Shown: positions 14,571-21,203 of the stretch, one piece after another
How positions within the stretch are numbered: position 1 is the first letter of the stretch
How the letters are laid out: the number at the start of each line of letters is the position of its first letter
Assembly: GCA_900556465.1 (NCBI GenBank)
Contig: USPK01000031.1
Coordinates: forward strand, 1-21,203
Length of the DNA stretch: 21,203 bases
Direction of reading: 5' to 3'
Source of the DNA: an uncultured Prevotella sp.
Lineage (GTDB): Bacteria; Bacteroidota; Bacteroidia; Bacteroidales; Bacteroidaceae
The notes under the pieces: generated by a model
Databases searched by the model: none
Told to the model about the DNA's origin: nothing
The model's input: only the letters and a program-made list of their open reading frames with translations
Made by a program: the position numbers and the translations under genes

Positions 14571-17171
14571 ATGAACTTTGAAAACTTTACCATCAAGGCA
14601 CAGGAGGCCGTCCAGAAGGCAGTGGACCGCGCCACGGGTAGCGGTCAGCAGGCCGTGACGGCGCTCCATTTGCTCTACGGCATCATGGCCGTGGGCGAGA
14701 ACGTAACGAAGTTTCTCTTCGGCAAGACGGGCGTGAGCGACACGCAGGTGCAGTCGGCCGTGGAGAGCGAGTTGCAGCACCTGCCCCGCGTGCAGGGGGG
14801 CGAACCCTACCTGGACCGCGACGCCAACGAGGCCCTGCTCAAAGCGCAGGAAATCGCGCGCAAGGACGGCGACACCTACGTGGGCCTGGAACCCATGCTG
14901 CTGGCCCTGCTCGAGGGGAAGGGACAGGCGGCTCAGATTCTGAAGGACGCGGGCATGACGGCCGACGCCCTGCGCGGCGCCATCAAGGAGCTGCGCGGCG
15001 GGCAGAAGGCCACCTCGCAGTCGAGCGAGGACACGTATCAGGCCCTCGCAAAATATGCCCGCAACCTGGTGGAAGAGGCCCGCGAAGGGAAGCTCGACCC
15101 CGTCATCGGCCGCGACGAGGAAATACGCCGCGTGCTGCAAATCCTGTCCCGCCGTACCAAGAATAACCCGATACTGATAGGCGAACCGGGTACGGGCAAG
15201 ACGGCGATAGTCGAAGGGCTGGCCGAGCGTATCGTGCGCGGCGACGTGCCTGAGAACCTGAAAAACAAGCAACTCTATTCGCTCGACATGGGTGCGCTCG
15301 TTGCCGGTGCGAAGTATAAGGGTGAGTTCGAGGAAAGGCTGAAGAGCGTCATCAACGAGGTGACGCGCTCCGAGGGTAACATCATCCTCTTCATCGACGA
15401 GATTCATACCCTCGTCGGTGCGGGAAAGGGCGAGGGCGCTATGGATGCCGCCAACATCCTGAAGCCGGCTCTGGCGCGCGGCGAGCTGCGGAGCATCGGC
15501 GCTACGACACTGGAAGAGTATCAGAAGTATTTTGAAAAGGACAAGGCACTGGAGCGCCGCTTCCAGATGGTCCGTGTCGACGAGCCGTCGCCCGAGGACG
15601 CCATCTCCATTCTCCGTGGCCTGAAGGAGCGTTACGAGAACCACCACAAGGTGCGGATTCAGGACGATGCCCTGATTGCGGCCGTGCAGCTCTCTCACCG
15701 TTACATCACGGACCGTTTCCTGCCCGACAAGGCCATTGACCTGATGGACGAGGCCGCCGCCAAGCTCCGCATGGAACGCGACTCGCAGCCGGAGGAACTG
15801 GACGAAATCACGCGCCGACTGCGTCAGCTCGAGATAGAACGCGAGGCCATCAAGCGCGAACACGACGAGCAGAAACTCTCCCAGCTCAACGCCGAGATTG
15901 CCAAGCTGGAGGAGGAAGAGAAGGACTTGCGCGCCAAGTGGGAAGGCGAGCGCGAAATCCTGGGCCAGATTCAGCAGAAGCGCCAGGAAATGGAGACGCT
16001 GCGCTTTGAGGCCGAGCGTGCCGAGCGTGAGGGCGACTACGGAAAGGTTGCCGAGATACGTTACGGCAAACTGAAGGCGTTGCAGGACGGCGTAGCCGCC
16101 TTGCAGGAGGAACTGAAGCACCGTCAGGGCGGCGAGGCCATGATCAAGGAGGAAGTAACCCCCGACGACATCGCGGACATCGTCTCCCGTTGGACCGGCA
16201 TCCCCGTGAGCCGGATGCTGCAGAGCGAGCGAGAGAAACTGCTCCACCTCGAAGAGGAACTCCACAAGCGCGTCATCGGACAGGACGAGGCCATACACGC
16301 CGTGGCCGACGCCGTGCGCCGCAGCCGCGCCGGGCTGCAGGACCCTAAGCGCCCCATCGGCTCCTTTATCTTCCTGGGTACGACCGGTGTAGGTAAGACG
16401 GAGCTGGCCAAGGCCCTGGCCGAGTACCTCTTTAATGATGAAAACATGATGACGCGTATCGACATGAGCGAGTATCAGGAGAAATTCAGCGTCTCGCGGC
16501 TGGTCGGCGCGCCTCCCGGATACGTCGGCTACGACGAGGGCGGGCAGCTCACAGAAGCGGTGCGCCGCAAGCCGTACAGCGTCGTGCTCTTCGACGAAAT
16601 AGAGAAGGCCCATCCGGACGTGTTCAACATCCTGCTGCAAGTACTCGACGACGGCCGGCTCACGGACAACAAGGGACGGGTCGTAAACTTCAAGAACACG
16701 ATCATCATCATGACGTCCAACCTCGGCAGCCAGTACATCCAGAGCAAGTTCGACGAGATGAAGCGCAAGGCCGAGAGCGAACGTCCGGCTATCCTGGAAG
16801 AGACGAAGAACGGCGTCCTCGAAATGCTGAAGAAGACCATCCGTCCGGAGTTTCTGAACCGAATCGACGACATTATCATGTTCGAGCCGCTGACGAAGGA
16901 ACAGATTGGCCAGATAGTCCGGCTGCAAATCGGCACTATCGAACGCCGTCTGGCCGAACAGGACGTGAAACTGGAGGTAGGCGACGATGCCGTCGAGCTG
17001 GTAGCCCGTGCAGGCTTCGACCCTGAGTTTGGCGCCCGTCCCGTGAAGCGTGCCTTGCAGCGGTTGCTGCTGAACGACTTGAGTAAGGCCCTGCTGGCCG
17101 GAACCGTGGACCGCACGCGACCCATCCTGGTCCACGCCGCAGGCGATGCCCTCACGTTCCGAAACGAATAA
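14571..17171 (+). CDS. clpB: ATP-dependent disaggregase ClpB
   Basis: A hexameric AAA+ chaperone that, with DnaK, pulls proteins out of aggregates after heat or other stress; cytosolic. The 866-residue product has the N-terminal Clp domain (1-145), first ATPase with Walker A GEPGTGKT (204-211), pore loop AGAKYKGEF (245-253), Walker B LFIDEIH (273-279) and ERRF arginine fingers (Arg329-Arg330). The coiled-coil M-domain (about 400-525, Glu/Lys/Arg-rich) separates ClpB from ClpA/ClpC. The second ATPase has Walker A GTTGVGKT (603-610), pore loop GYVGYDEGG (650-658) and Walker B VLFDEIEK (672-679). No IGF/IGL loop for ClpP binding is apparent, as expected. Start fixed by a strong Shine-Dalgarno sequence. 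The usual -7 box is missing upstream, which may point to stress-type transcription (inference). A three-unit repeat and then a terminator follow the stop. Confidence 0.98.
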   Translation: MNFENFTIKAQEAVQKAVDRATGSGQQAVTALHLLYGIMAVGENVTKFLFGKTGVSDTQVQSAVESELQHLPRVQGGEPYLDRDANEALLKAQEIARKDGDTYVGLEPMLLALLEGKGQAAQILKDAGMTADALRGAIKELRGGQKATSQSSEDTYQALAKYARNLVEEAREGKLDPVIGRDEEIRRVLQILSRRTKNNPILIGEPGTGKTAIVEGLAERIVRGDVPENLKNKQLYSLDMGALVAGAKYKGEFEERLKSVINEVTRSEGNIILFIDEIHTLVGAGKGEGAMDAANILKPALARGELRSIGATTLEEYQKYFEKDKALERRFQMVRVDEPSPEDAISILRGLKERYENHHKVRIQDDALIAAVQLSHRYITDRFLPDKAIDLMDEAAAKLRMERDSQPEELDEITRRLRQLEIEREAIKREHDEQKLSQLNAEIAKLEEEEKDLRAKWEGEREILGQIQQKRQEMETLRFEAERAEREGDYGKVAEIRYGKLKALQDGVAALQEELKHRQGGEAMIKEEVTPDDIADIVSRWTGIPVSRMLQSEREKLLHLEEELHKRVIGQDEAIHAVADAVRRSRAGLQDPKRPIGSFIFLGTTGVGKTELAKALAEYLFNDENMMTRIDMSEYQEKFSVSRLVGAPPGYVGYDEGGQLTEAVRRKPYSVVLFDEIEKAHPDVFNILLQVLDDGRLTDNKGRVVNFKNTIIIMTSNLGSQYIQSKFDEMKRKAESERPAILEETKNGVLEMLKKTIRPEFLNRIDDIIMFEPLTKEQIGQIVRLQIGTIERRLAEQDVKLEVGDDAVELVARAGFDPEFGARPVKRALQRLLLNDLSKALLAGTVDRTRPILVHAAGDALTFRNE

Positions 17172-17182
17172 TTTCCGTTTTT

Positions 17183-17241
17183 ACGGGGCCTAGCCCAGGA
17201 TTTACGGGCCTTAGCCCAGAAATTACGGGTCCTAGCCCCGT
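17183..17241 (+). repeat. 59-bp element of three tandem units (21+21+17), plus orientation
   Basis: Units are ACGGGGCCTAGCCCAGGATTT (17183-17203, 21 nt), ACGGGCCTTAGCCCAGAAATT (17204-17224, 21 nt) and ACGGGTCCTAGCCCCGT (17225-17241). Length, period and the altered last unit match the element at 13640-13698. It begins 11 bp after the clpB stop; a further fragment CCCCTTAGCC (17249-17258) abuts the clpB terminator stem. Each unit can form a small GGGC/GCCC-type hairpin, so the transcript end may be heavily structured. Confidence 0.9.
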
Positions 17242-17258
17242 AGGAACTCCCCTTAGCC

Positions 17259-17313
17259 GCGTCGCGCGGCGCCCTGGTCCGCTATGGACGGGGCGTCGCG
17301 CGACGCTTTTTTT
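17259..17313 (+). terminator. Rho-independent terminator after clpB
   Basis: GCGTCGCGCG (17259-17268) pairs perfectly with CGCGCGACGC (17297-17306), with an inner GTCC/GGAC hairpin near the middle of the loop, followed by seven Ts (17307-17313). It also faces the 3' end of the convergent udk gene, for which no separate terminator was recognised. Confidence 0.88.
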
Positions 17314-17356
17314 GTCTGCCTCCAGCGGCCGGGGGCTGCGGCTCCGTGCCGGCCGG

Positions 17357-17980
17357 CTACGGGCGGCGCTGCTCGTGCAGGGCCGAGAGGATGTAGAGCT
17401 GCATCATGGTGACGGCGCGGCCGTTCTCCCCGCCGTTGGGGATAATGATGTCGGCGTATTGCTTAGTCGGCTCGATGAATTCGTCGTGCATCGGCTTCAG
17501 GATGTTACGGTACTTCGTTATGAGCATTTCGAGCGGATGGCCGCGCTCTGCGATGTCGCGCTCGATGACCCGGAGCAGTCGCTCGTCCGCCCCGGCGTCT
17601 ACGAAGATCTTCAGGTCCATGAGGTCGCGCAAGCCTTTGTCGTAAAGCGCCATGATTCCCTCGATGATGATGACGTCTTTCGGTTCCACGTGGACCGTTT
17701 CGGGCAGGCGCGTGCAAGTAATGTAGGAGTACGTGGGCTGCTCGATGGCGTGCCCCTGCCTCAGCTCGCTGATCTGATGCACCAAGAGCGGCCACTCGAA
17801 AGCGTCGGGGTGGTCGAAGTTCGTACGCTTGCGCACCTCGAGCGGCAGGTCGGACTGCGAGTTATAGTAAGAGTCCTGCGGGATAATGGCCACGGAGTTC
17901 TCCGGCAGGCTTTCCACGATTTTGCGGACTACGGTCGTCTTTCCGGACCCCGTTCCGCCGGCTATTCCAATGATGAGCAT
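17357..17980 (-). CDS. udk: Uridine kinase
   Basis: Phosphorylates uridine and cytidine to UMP and CMP with ATP or GTP in pyrimidine salvage; cytosolic. The 207-residue product begins with a P-loop, GGTGSGKTT (8-16). It continues with QDSYYN (35-40), the NFDHPDAFEWPLL segment (54-66) of the nucleoside-binding region, PTYSY (82-86), the Walker B-like VIIIEGIMAL (103-112), an RVIERDIAERGH lid region (137-148) and FIEPTKQYADIIIPNGG (168-184). Length and motif order are normal for Udk. The ATG at 17980 starts just before the P-loop, as is usual. The open frame continues upstream to 20584, but that part is antisense to the GH92 gene and is not coding. It is divergent from GH92, with a -7 box 47 bp upstream. 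Confidence 0.96.
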   Translation of the reverse strand: MLIIGIAGGTGSGKTTVVRKIVESLPENSVAIIPQDSYYNSQSDLPLEVRKRTNFDHPDAFEWPLLVHQISELRQGHAIEQPTYSYITCTRLPETVHVEPKDVIIIEGIMALYDKGLRDLMDLKIFVDAGADERLLRVIERDIAERGHPLEMLITKYRNILKPMHDEFIEPTKQYADIIIPNGGENGRAVTMMQLYILSALHEQRRP

Positions 17981-18027
17981 GATGTCGGGATAAAGGGAAA
18001 TTTGGAGAAGAAGAAATGTGAATGTTG

Positions 18028-18036
18028 GCAAATTTA
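18028..18036 (-). promoter_or_regulatory. Bacteroidetes -7 element of udk
   Basis: On the minus strand this reads TAAATTTGC, a full match to TAnnTTTG(C/T), 47 bp before the udk ATG. It lies back to back with the GH92 box (TAAATTTGT), 43 bp away. Confidence 0.72.
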
Positions 18037-18079
18037 AGAAAAACGGCAGACAAACAGAAGGCCGCCCGCTTTTTCTTAT

Positions 18080-18088
18080 TAAATTTGT
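18080..18088 (+). promoter_or_regulatory. Bacteroidetes -7 element of the GH92 gene
   Basis: Reads TAAATTTGT, a full match to TAnnTTTG(C/T). It lies 111 bp before the ATG at 18200, so the mRNA leader would be about 105 nt and would contain the hairpin at 18106-18142. Confidence 0.68.
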
Positions 18089-18105
18089 GCGTCCGGCACG
18101 GTCCG

Positions 18106-18142
18106 GCGCTGCCCGCCGGGGCGCCGCCGTGGCGGGCAGCGC
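18106..18142 (+). promoter_or_regulatory. Hairpin in the GH92 leader
   Basis: A perfect 12-bp stem, GCGCTGCCCGCC (18106-18117) / GGCGGGCAGCGC (18131-18142), with a 13-nt loop. It starts about ten bases after the expected transcription start of GH92. No T-run follows and no gene precedes it on the plus strand, so it is not an ordinary terminator. A regulatory or stabilising leader structure is possible. Confidence 0.55.
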
Positions 18143-18199
18143 GACGGCCGTCGCCGCGATGGTGTTCACATTGACTTTATCCTTGAATCTGTCTTCCCT

Positions 18200-20467
18200 A
18201 TGTACGTCTCTTTCCGTTCCCTCCGTCTTCTGGTCCCCGTCCTCTTTTCCCTGCTGGGCGCTTCCCTTTCGGCTGCCGTTCGCGATACGGCCCGGCTCAC
18301 CGACTGGGTGGACCCTTTCATCGGCACTACGAACTACGGCGCCACGCACCCTGGCGCGCTGTGCCCGAACGGGCTGATGGCCGTCATTCCCTTTAACGTG
18401 ACGGGCGCCGATGGGAACCGTTACGACAAGGACGCCCGCTGGTGGTCGGCCCCCTACGAGAAGAGTAACCGCGTCTTTGTGGGGTACGCCCACGTCGGGC
18501 TCAGCGGCGTCGGGTGCCCGGACATGAGCGCCTTGCTGCTGATGCCTACCTCCGGGGCCCTCGACGTGGACCAGGCCACCTATGGGAGCACCTACACGGA
18601 CGAGGTGGCGCGCCCCGGCTATTACAGCAACCGCCTGACGAAGTACGGCATCCGGACGGAGGTGACGGCTACGGCCCGCGTCGGTGCGGCCCGTTTCACC
18701 TTCCCCAAGGGCCGGGGACACATCCTGCTGAACCTGGGCGACGGGCTTACGAACGAGTCGGGCGCCGTGGTGCGCCGTGTGAGCGACACCGAGGTCGAGG
18801 GCATGAAGCTCCTGGGCGGTTTCTGCTATCTGAATCCCGACGCCGTCTATCCCCTTTACTTCGCGCTCCGCGTCAGTCGGAAGCCTGTCGAGGCCGGGGC
18901 CTGGAAGCGTCAGCGCCCCATGACCGTGGAGGCGCAATGGGACTCGACGGCCGGGCGCCTCAAGCTCTATCGCGGCTACCGCAGCCCCCTGGCCGGCGAC
19001 GACATCGGCTACTTCTTCTCCTTCGACACGGCGGAGGGCGAAGTGGTGGAGGTGCGCCTGGGCGTGTCGTTCGTGGACCAGGCTGGCGCCTGGCGCAACC
19101 TGGAAGCCGAGGCCGGCGCGACGGGCTTTGACGCCCTGCGCACGGCGGCCGACCGCGAGTGGGAGACGGCCTTGTCGCGCATCCGCATCAGCGGCGGGAC
19201 GGCCGACCAGCGTACGGTCTTTTACACGGCGCTTTATCACGCGCTGATTCACCCCAGTGTGCTGAACGACGCGGACGGCCGCTATCCCCTGATGAACGGG
19301 GCCGGAACGGGCCGGACCTCGGGCACGCGCTACACCGTCTTTTCCCTGTGGGACACGTACCGCAACCTGCATCCCCTTCTCACGTTGGCCTATCCCGAGC
19401 GCCAGGTCGCGATGGTCCGCTCCATGCTCGACATTTACCGCGAAAGCGGCTGGTTGCCCCGGTGGGAACTCTACGGCCGCGAGGCCTACGTGATGGAGGG
19501 CGACCCCGCCGTGCCCGTCATCGTGGACACCTGGATGAAGGGGCTGCGCGACTTCGACGTCCGTCTGGCCTACGAGGCCATGCGCAAGGGTGCCTTCACG
19601 CCCGGCCCCGACAACCCCCTGCGGCCCGACAATGACTGGTACATGGAACGGGGCTACGTCCCGCTGCTCCATGATACAGACAACAGTGTGTCGCACGCCT
19701 TGGAGTACAGCGTGGCGGACCATGCCCTTGCGCTCCTGGCCGATTCGCTGGGCCACGCGGCCGATGCCCGCACCTTGCGCAAGCGTTCGCAGGGCTATCG
19801 CCAGTATTACTGTCCCGAGTACGGCTTGCTCCGTCCGCTGCGGGCCGACGGCACGTTCTACTCGCCGTTCGACCCGAAACTCGGGGCCGACTTCGCGCCC
19901 AACCCGGGCTTTCACGAGGGCAACTCGTACAGTTACACCTTCTCCGTCCCCTTTGACGCGGCCGCCCTGGCCCGGCTCATGGGCGGCGAGGCGGCTTATG
20001 TGGAAAAATTGTGGAGCATCTTCGAGCACGACAATTACGACCCGACCAACGAGCCCGACATGGTTTACCCCTACCTCTTCTCGCGTTTCGAGGGCGAGGC
20101 GTGGCGCACGCAGGAGCTGACGCAGCGCCTCCTGGAGCGCTATTTCACGACGGGGCCGGCCGGACTGCCGGGCAACGACGATACGGGCACCATGTCCGCC
20201 TGGGCGGTCTTCTCGATGATGGGCTTCTATCCCGACACGCCGGGCGAGCCGGCCTACACGCTGACCACGCCCGTGTTCGACCGCATCGAGATTCAGCTCG
20301 ACCGCCGCTGGTACGACCGCGACCGCCTCGTCATCGAGGTGGACCGCCGCCCGGGCGGCCGCTATCTGCGCCGCGTGGAGCTGGACGGGAAGCCGTTGAA
20401 GGGATTCCGCGTGAGCCACGCCGCATGGACGGGTGCGGGCCACGTGGTCCTCACCGTAGACCGCTGA
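18200..20467 (+). CDS. Secreted GH92 family alpha-mannosidase
   Basis: GH92 enzymes are calcium-dependent, inverting exo-alpha-mannosidases acting on N-glycan or yeast mannan branches. The 755-residue product has a signal peptide (about 1-26, ending LGASLSAA), a beta-sandwich domain opening with VDPFIGTTNYGATHPGA (37-53), and an (alpha/alpha)6 catalytic domain with SLWDTYRNLHPLL (382-394) and FHEGNSYSYTF (571-581), where Glu573 is the likely general acid. NEPDMVYPYLF (617-627) and GNDDTGTMSAWAVFSMMGFYP (658-678) follow, with Asp660/Asp661 as the likely base region. Length is typical. Most characterised alpha-1,2 enzymes, as I recall them, have a His soon after NEP; here it is Asp-Met, so linkage specificity is left open. 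No SusC/SusD pair, regulator or other glycosidase lies nearby in the window. Weak hairpin (20471-20494) plus a T5 after the stop may end the transcript. Confidence 0.93.
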   Translation: MYVSFRSLRLLVPVLFSLLGASLSAAVRDTARLTDWVDPFIGTTNYGATHPGALCPNGLMAVIPFNVTGADGNRYDKDARWWSAPYEKSNRVFVGYAHVGLSGVGCPDMSALLLMPTSGALDVDQATYGSTYTDEVARPGYYSNRLTKYGIRTEVTATARVGAARFTFPKGRGHILLNLGDGLTNESGAVVRRVSDTEVEGMKLLGGFCYLNPDAVYPLYFALRVSRKPVEAGAWKRQRPMTVEAQWDSTAGRLKLYRGYRSPLAGDDIGYFFSFDTAEGEVVEVRLGVSFVDQAGAWRNLEAEAGATGFDALRTAADREWETALSRIRISGGTADQRTVFYTALYHALIHPSVLNDADGRYPLMNGAGTGRTSGTRYTVFSLWDTYRNLHPLLTLAYPERQVAMVRSMLDIYRESGWLPRWELYGREAYVMEGDPAVPVIVDTWMKGLRDFDVRLAYEAMRKGAFTPGPDNPLRPDNDWYMERGYVPLLHDTDNSVSHALEYSVADHALALLADSLGHAADARTLRKRSQGYRQYYCPEYGLLRPLRADGTFYSPFDPKLGADFAPNPGFHEGNSYSYTFSVPFDAAALARLMGGEAAYVEKLWSIFEHDNYDPTNEPDMVYPYLFSRFEGEAWRTQELTQRLLERYFTTGPAGLPGNDDTGTMSAWAVFSMMGFYPDTPGEPAYTLTTPVFDRIEIQLDRRWYDRDRLVIEVDRRPGGRYLRRVELDGKPLKGFRVSHAAWTGAGHVVLTVDR

Positions 20468-20470
20468 GCG

Positions 20471-20507
20471 CCGGCGCCGGGTCCGGGACGCCGGGAGTGT
20501 GCTTTTT
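20471..20507 (+). terminator. Weak terminator candidate after GH92
   Basis: CCGGCG (20471-20476) pairs with CGCCGG (20489-20494); a T5 run at 20503-20507 follows after 8 nt. The stem is only 6 bp and the T-run is detached, so this is uncertain. Confidence 0.35.
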
Positions 20508-20542
20508 GGAGCGGCGGCGTTCGTCGTCTCGGCCTTTTTTCC

Positions 20543-20551
20543 TAAGTTTGT
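20543..20551 (+). promoter_or_regulatory. Bacteroidetes -7 element of the HD-domain gene
   Basis: Reads TAAGTTTGT, a full match to TAnnTTTG(C/T), 35 bp before the ATG at 20587. The base run at the -33 position is GTTCG rather than TTG. Confidence 0.7.
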
Positions 20552-20586
20552 ACGGCGAAAGCGACAAGCCGCTTCGACCCCCACAG

Positions 20587-21123
20587 ATGGATCCGATAAA
20601 AATCATAGAAAAGTATTACCCGGAGGACAACGAATTGCGCCGCCTCCTCTTGCACCACAGCCGCCAGGTGGCCCGCCGCGCCCTGGACATAGCGGAGCGC
20701 CACCCCGAACTCCACCTCGACACCGACTTCCTGTATGCCGGCGCCATGGTCCACGACATCGGCATTTTTGAGACAGACGCCCCGGCCATACACTGTAACG
20801 GCACGGCGCCCTACCTGCTTCACGGTTACCTGGGCGGCCAGCTGATGCGCCGCGAGGGCTATCCCCGCCTGGCCCGCGTCTGTGAGCGCCACACGGGGAC
20901 CGGGCTCACGGCCGAGAACATCGCCGAGCGCGGCCTGCCCCTGCCGCCCGGCGACTACTGCCCCGAGACGCTGGAGGAGCAGGTGATTTGCTATGCTGAC
21001 AAGTTTTACTCCAAAAGCCACCCCAAGCGGGAGCGCACCGTGGAGCAGGCAGCCGAGAGCCTCCGCAAGTACGGCGAGGCCGGCGTGAAGAAGTTCCTGG
21101 GCTGGGCCGCCCGTTTCGAGTAG
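20587..21123 (+). CDS. Small HD-domain phosphohydrolase, function unknown
   Basis: A 178-residue cytosolic protein of the HD superfamily. The metal-site pattern is present: His24 in LLLHHSRQV, His56-Asp57 in MVHDIGI, and Asp137 in VICYADKF. Extra conserved-looking histidines lie at His79 (LLHGYLGG) and His102 (CERHTGTG). This H...HD...H...H...D layout is that of stand-alone HDIG-type hydrolases, which act on nucleotides or other phosphate esters; there is no GYP motif of c-di-GMP phosphodiesterases and no nucleotidyltransferase domain. The substrate is not known. I chose the ATG at 20587 because it follows a -7 box by 35 bp; the same frame stays open back to 20011 inside GH92, but that is a shadow in the wrong frame. 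A 36-nt perfect palindrome follows the stop. Confidence 0.85.
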   Translation: MDPIKIIEKYYPEDNELRRLLLHHSRQVARRALDIAERHPELHLDTDFLYAGAMVHDIGIFETDAPAIHCNGTAPYLLHGYLGGQLMRREGYPRLARVCERHTGTGLTAENIAERGLPLPPGDYCPETLEEQVICYADKFYSKSHPKRERTVEQAAESLRKYGEAGVKKFLGWAARFE

Positions 21124-21166
21124 TCCGCCGCCTTTCCGCCTTGTGCCGGCCACAATGCCGGCAGAA

Positions 21167-21203
21167 ACTGGCCTTAGCCCCGTCGCGACGGGGCTAAGGC
21201 CAG
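21167..21203 (+). terminator. Palindromic terminator-like element, variant of the 17-nt repeat, at window edge
   Basis: CTGGCCTTAGCCCCGT, CGCG, ACGGGGCTAAGGCCAG forms a perfect 36-nt palindrome at 21168-21203, centred between 21185 and 21186. It has the same design as 5668-5705: two inverted copies of the 17-nt core around 4 nt. It begins 44 bp after the HD gene stop. The window ends here, so whether a T-run follows, and whether the stem extends past A21167, cannot be seen. Confidence 0.75.

Noticed and set aside
17183..17241. Tandem repeats as a possible CRISPR array.
   Set aside because: The units are adjacent with no unique spacers, only three per site, and no cas gene is present.
18178..18186. 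A second promoter for GH92, TATCCTTGA.
   Set aside because: It has a mismatch in the TTTG core and would start transcription within a few bases of the ATG.
17357..20584. A 1075-codon minus-strand frame ending in uridine kinase.
   Set aside because: Only the last 207 codons match Udk. The rest is antisense to the clear GH92 gene and crosses both promoters; it is open because of high GC content.
20011..21123. A 370-codon frame containing the HD protein, apparently overlapping GH92 by more than 450 bp.
   Set aside because: The first 192 codons are a shadow of GH92 rich in Arg/Ala/Pro, and a -7 box sits directly before the ATG at 20587.

Overview
The window reads as an ordinary chromosomal segment of a Bacteroidales bacterium with unusually GC-rich DNA (by eye about 60% or more; not computed). 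The phylum call rests on nine intergenic copies of the Bacteroidetes -7 promoter element TAnnTTTG(C/T), a general lack of Shine-Dalgarno sequences, and protein types typical of the group (a long LeuS starting MDYNFKEIEKKWQ, a YitT/DUF2179 protein, a secreted GH92 enzyme). I cannot name the genus.

Layout. Positions 1-2214 (minus): dUTPase followed, with an ATGA overlap, by a secreted TPR protein cut off by the left edge. Positions 2390-5632 (plus): a dGTPase-family HD hydrolase divergent from dut, then an AspT/YidE-type transporter. Positions 5849-13438 (minus): leuS and yitT 10 bp apart, then mutS, then a secreted phosphodiesterase/alkaline-phosphatase-superfamily protein. Positions 13810-17171 (plus): a YfcE-type phosphodiesterase and clpB. 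Positions 17357-17980 (minus): uridine kinase. Positions 18200-21123 (plus): a GH92 alpha-mannosidase and a small HD-domain protein. No tRNA, rRNA, CRISPR array, transposase or phage gene was seen.

Functionally this is mostly housekeeping: nucleotide-pool control (dut, the dGTPase, udk), DNA mismatch repair (mutS), translation (leuS), protein disaggregation (clpB), plus envelope or secreted functions (TPR protein, transporter, phosphodiesterase, GH92).

The most unusual content is between genes. A 17-nt core, ACGGGCCTTAGCCCCGT, recurs at four intergenic sites in two architectures. Two sites are inverted pairs around a 4-nt loop directly after genes (5668-5705 and 21167-21203). The other two are 59-bp elements made of three direct units of 21+21+17 nt, in opposite orientations (13640-13698 and 17183-17241). 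I found no obvious defence island or novel protein system; the repeat family is the best candidate for something undescribed. Other points are the absence of the usual -7 element before clpB, hairpins in the mutS and GH92 leaders, and a recurring ACTATG start context.
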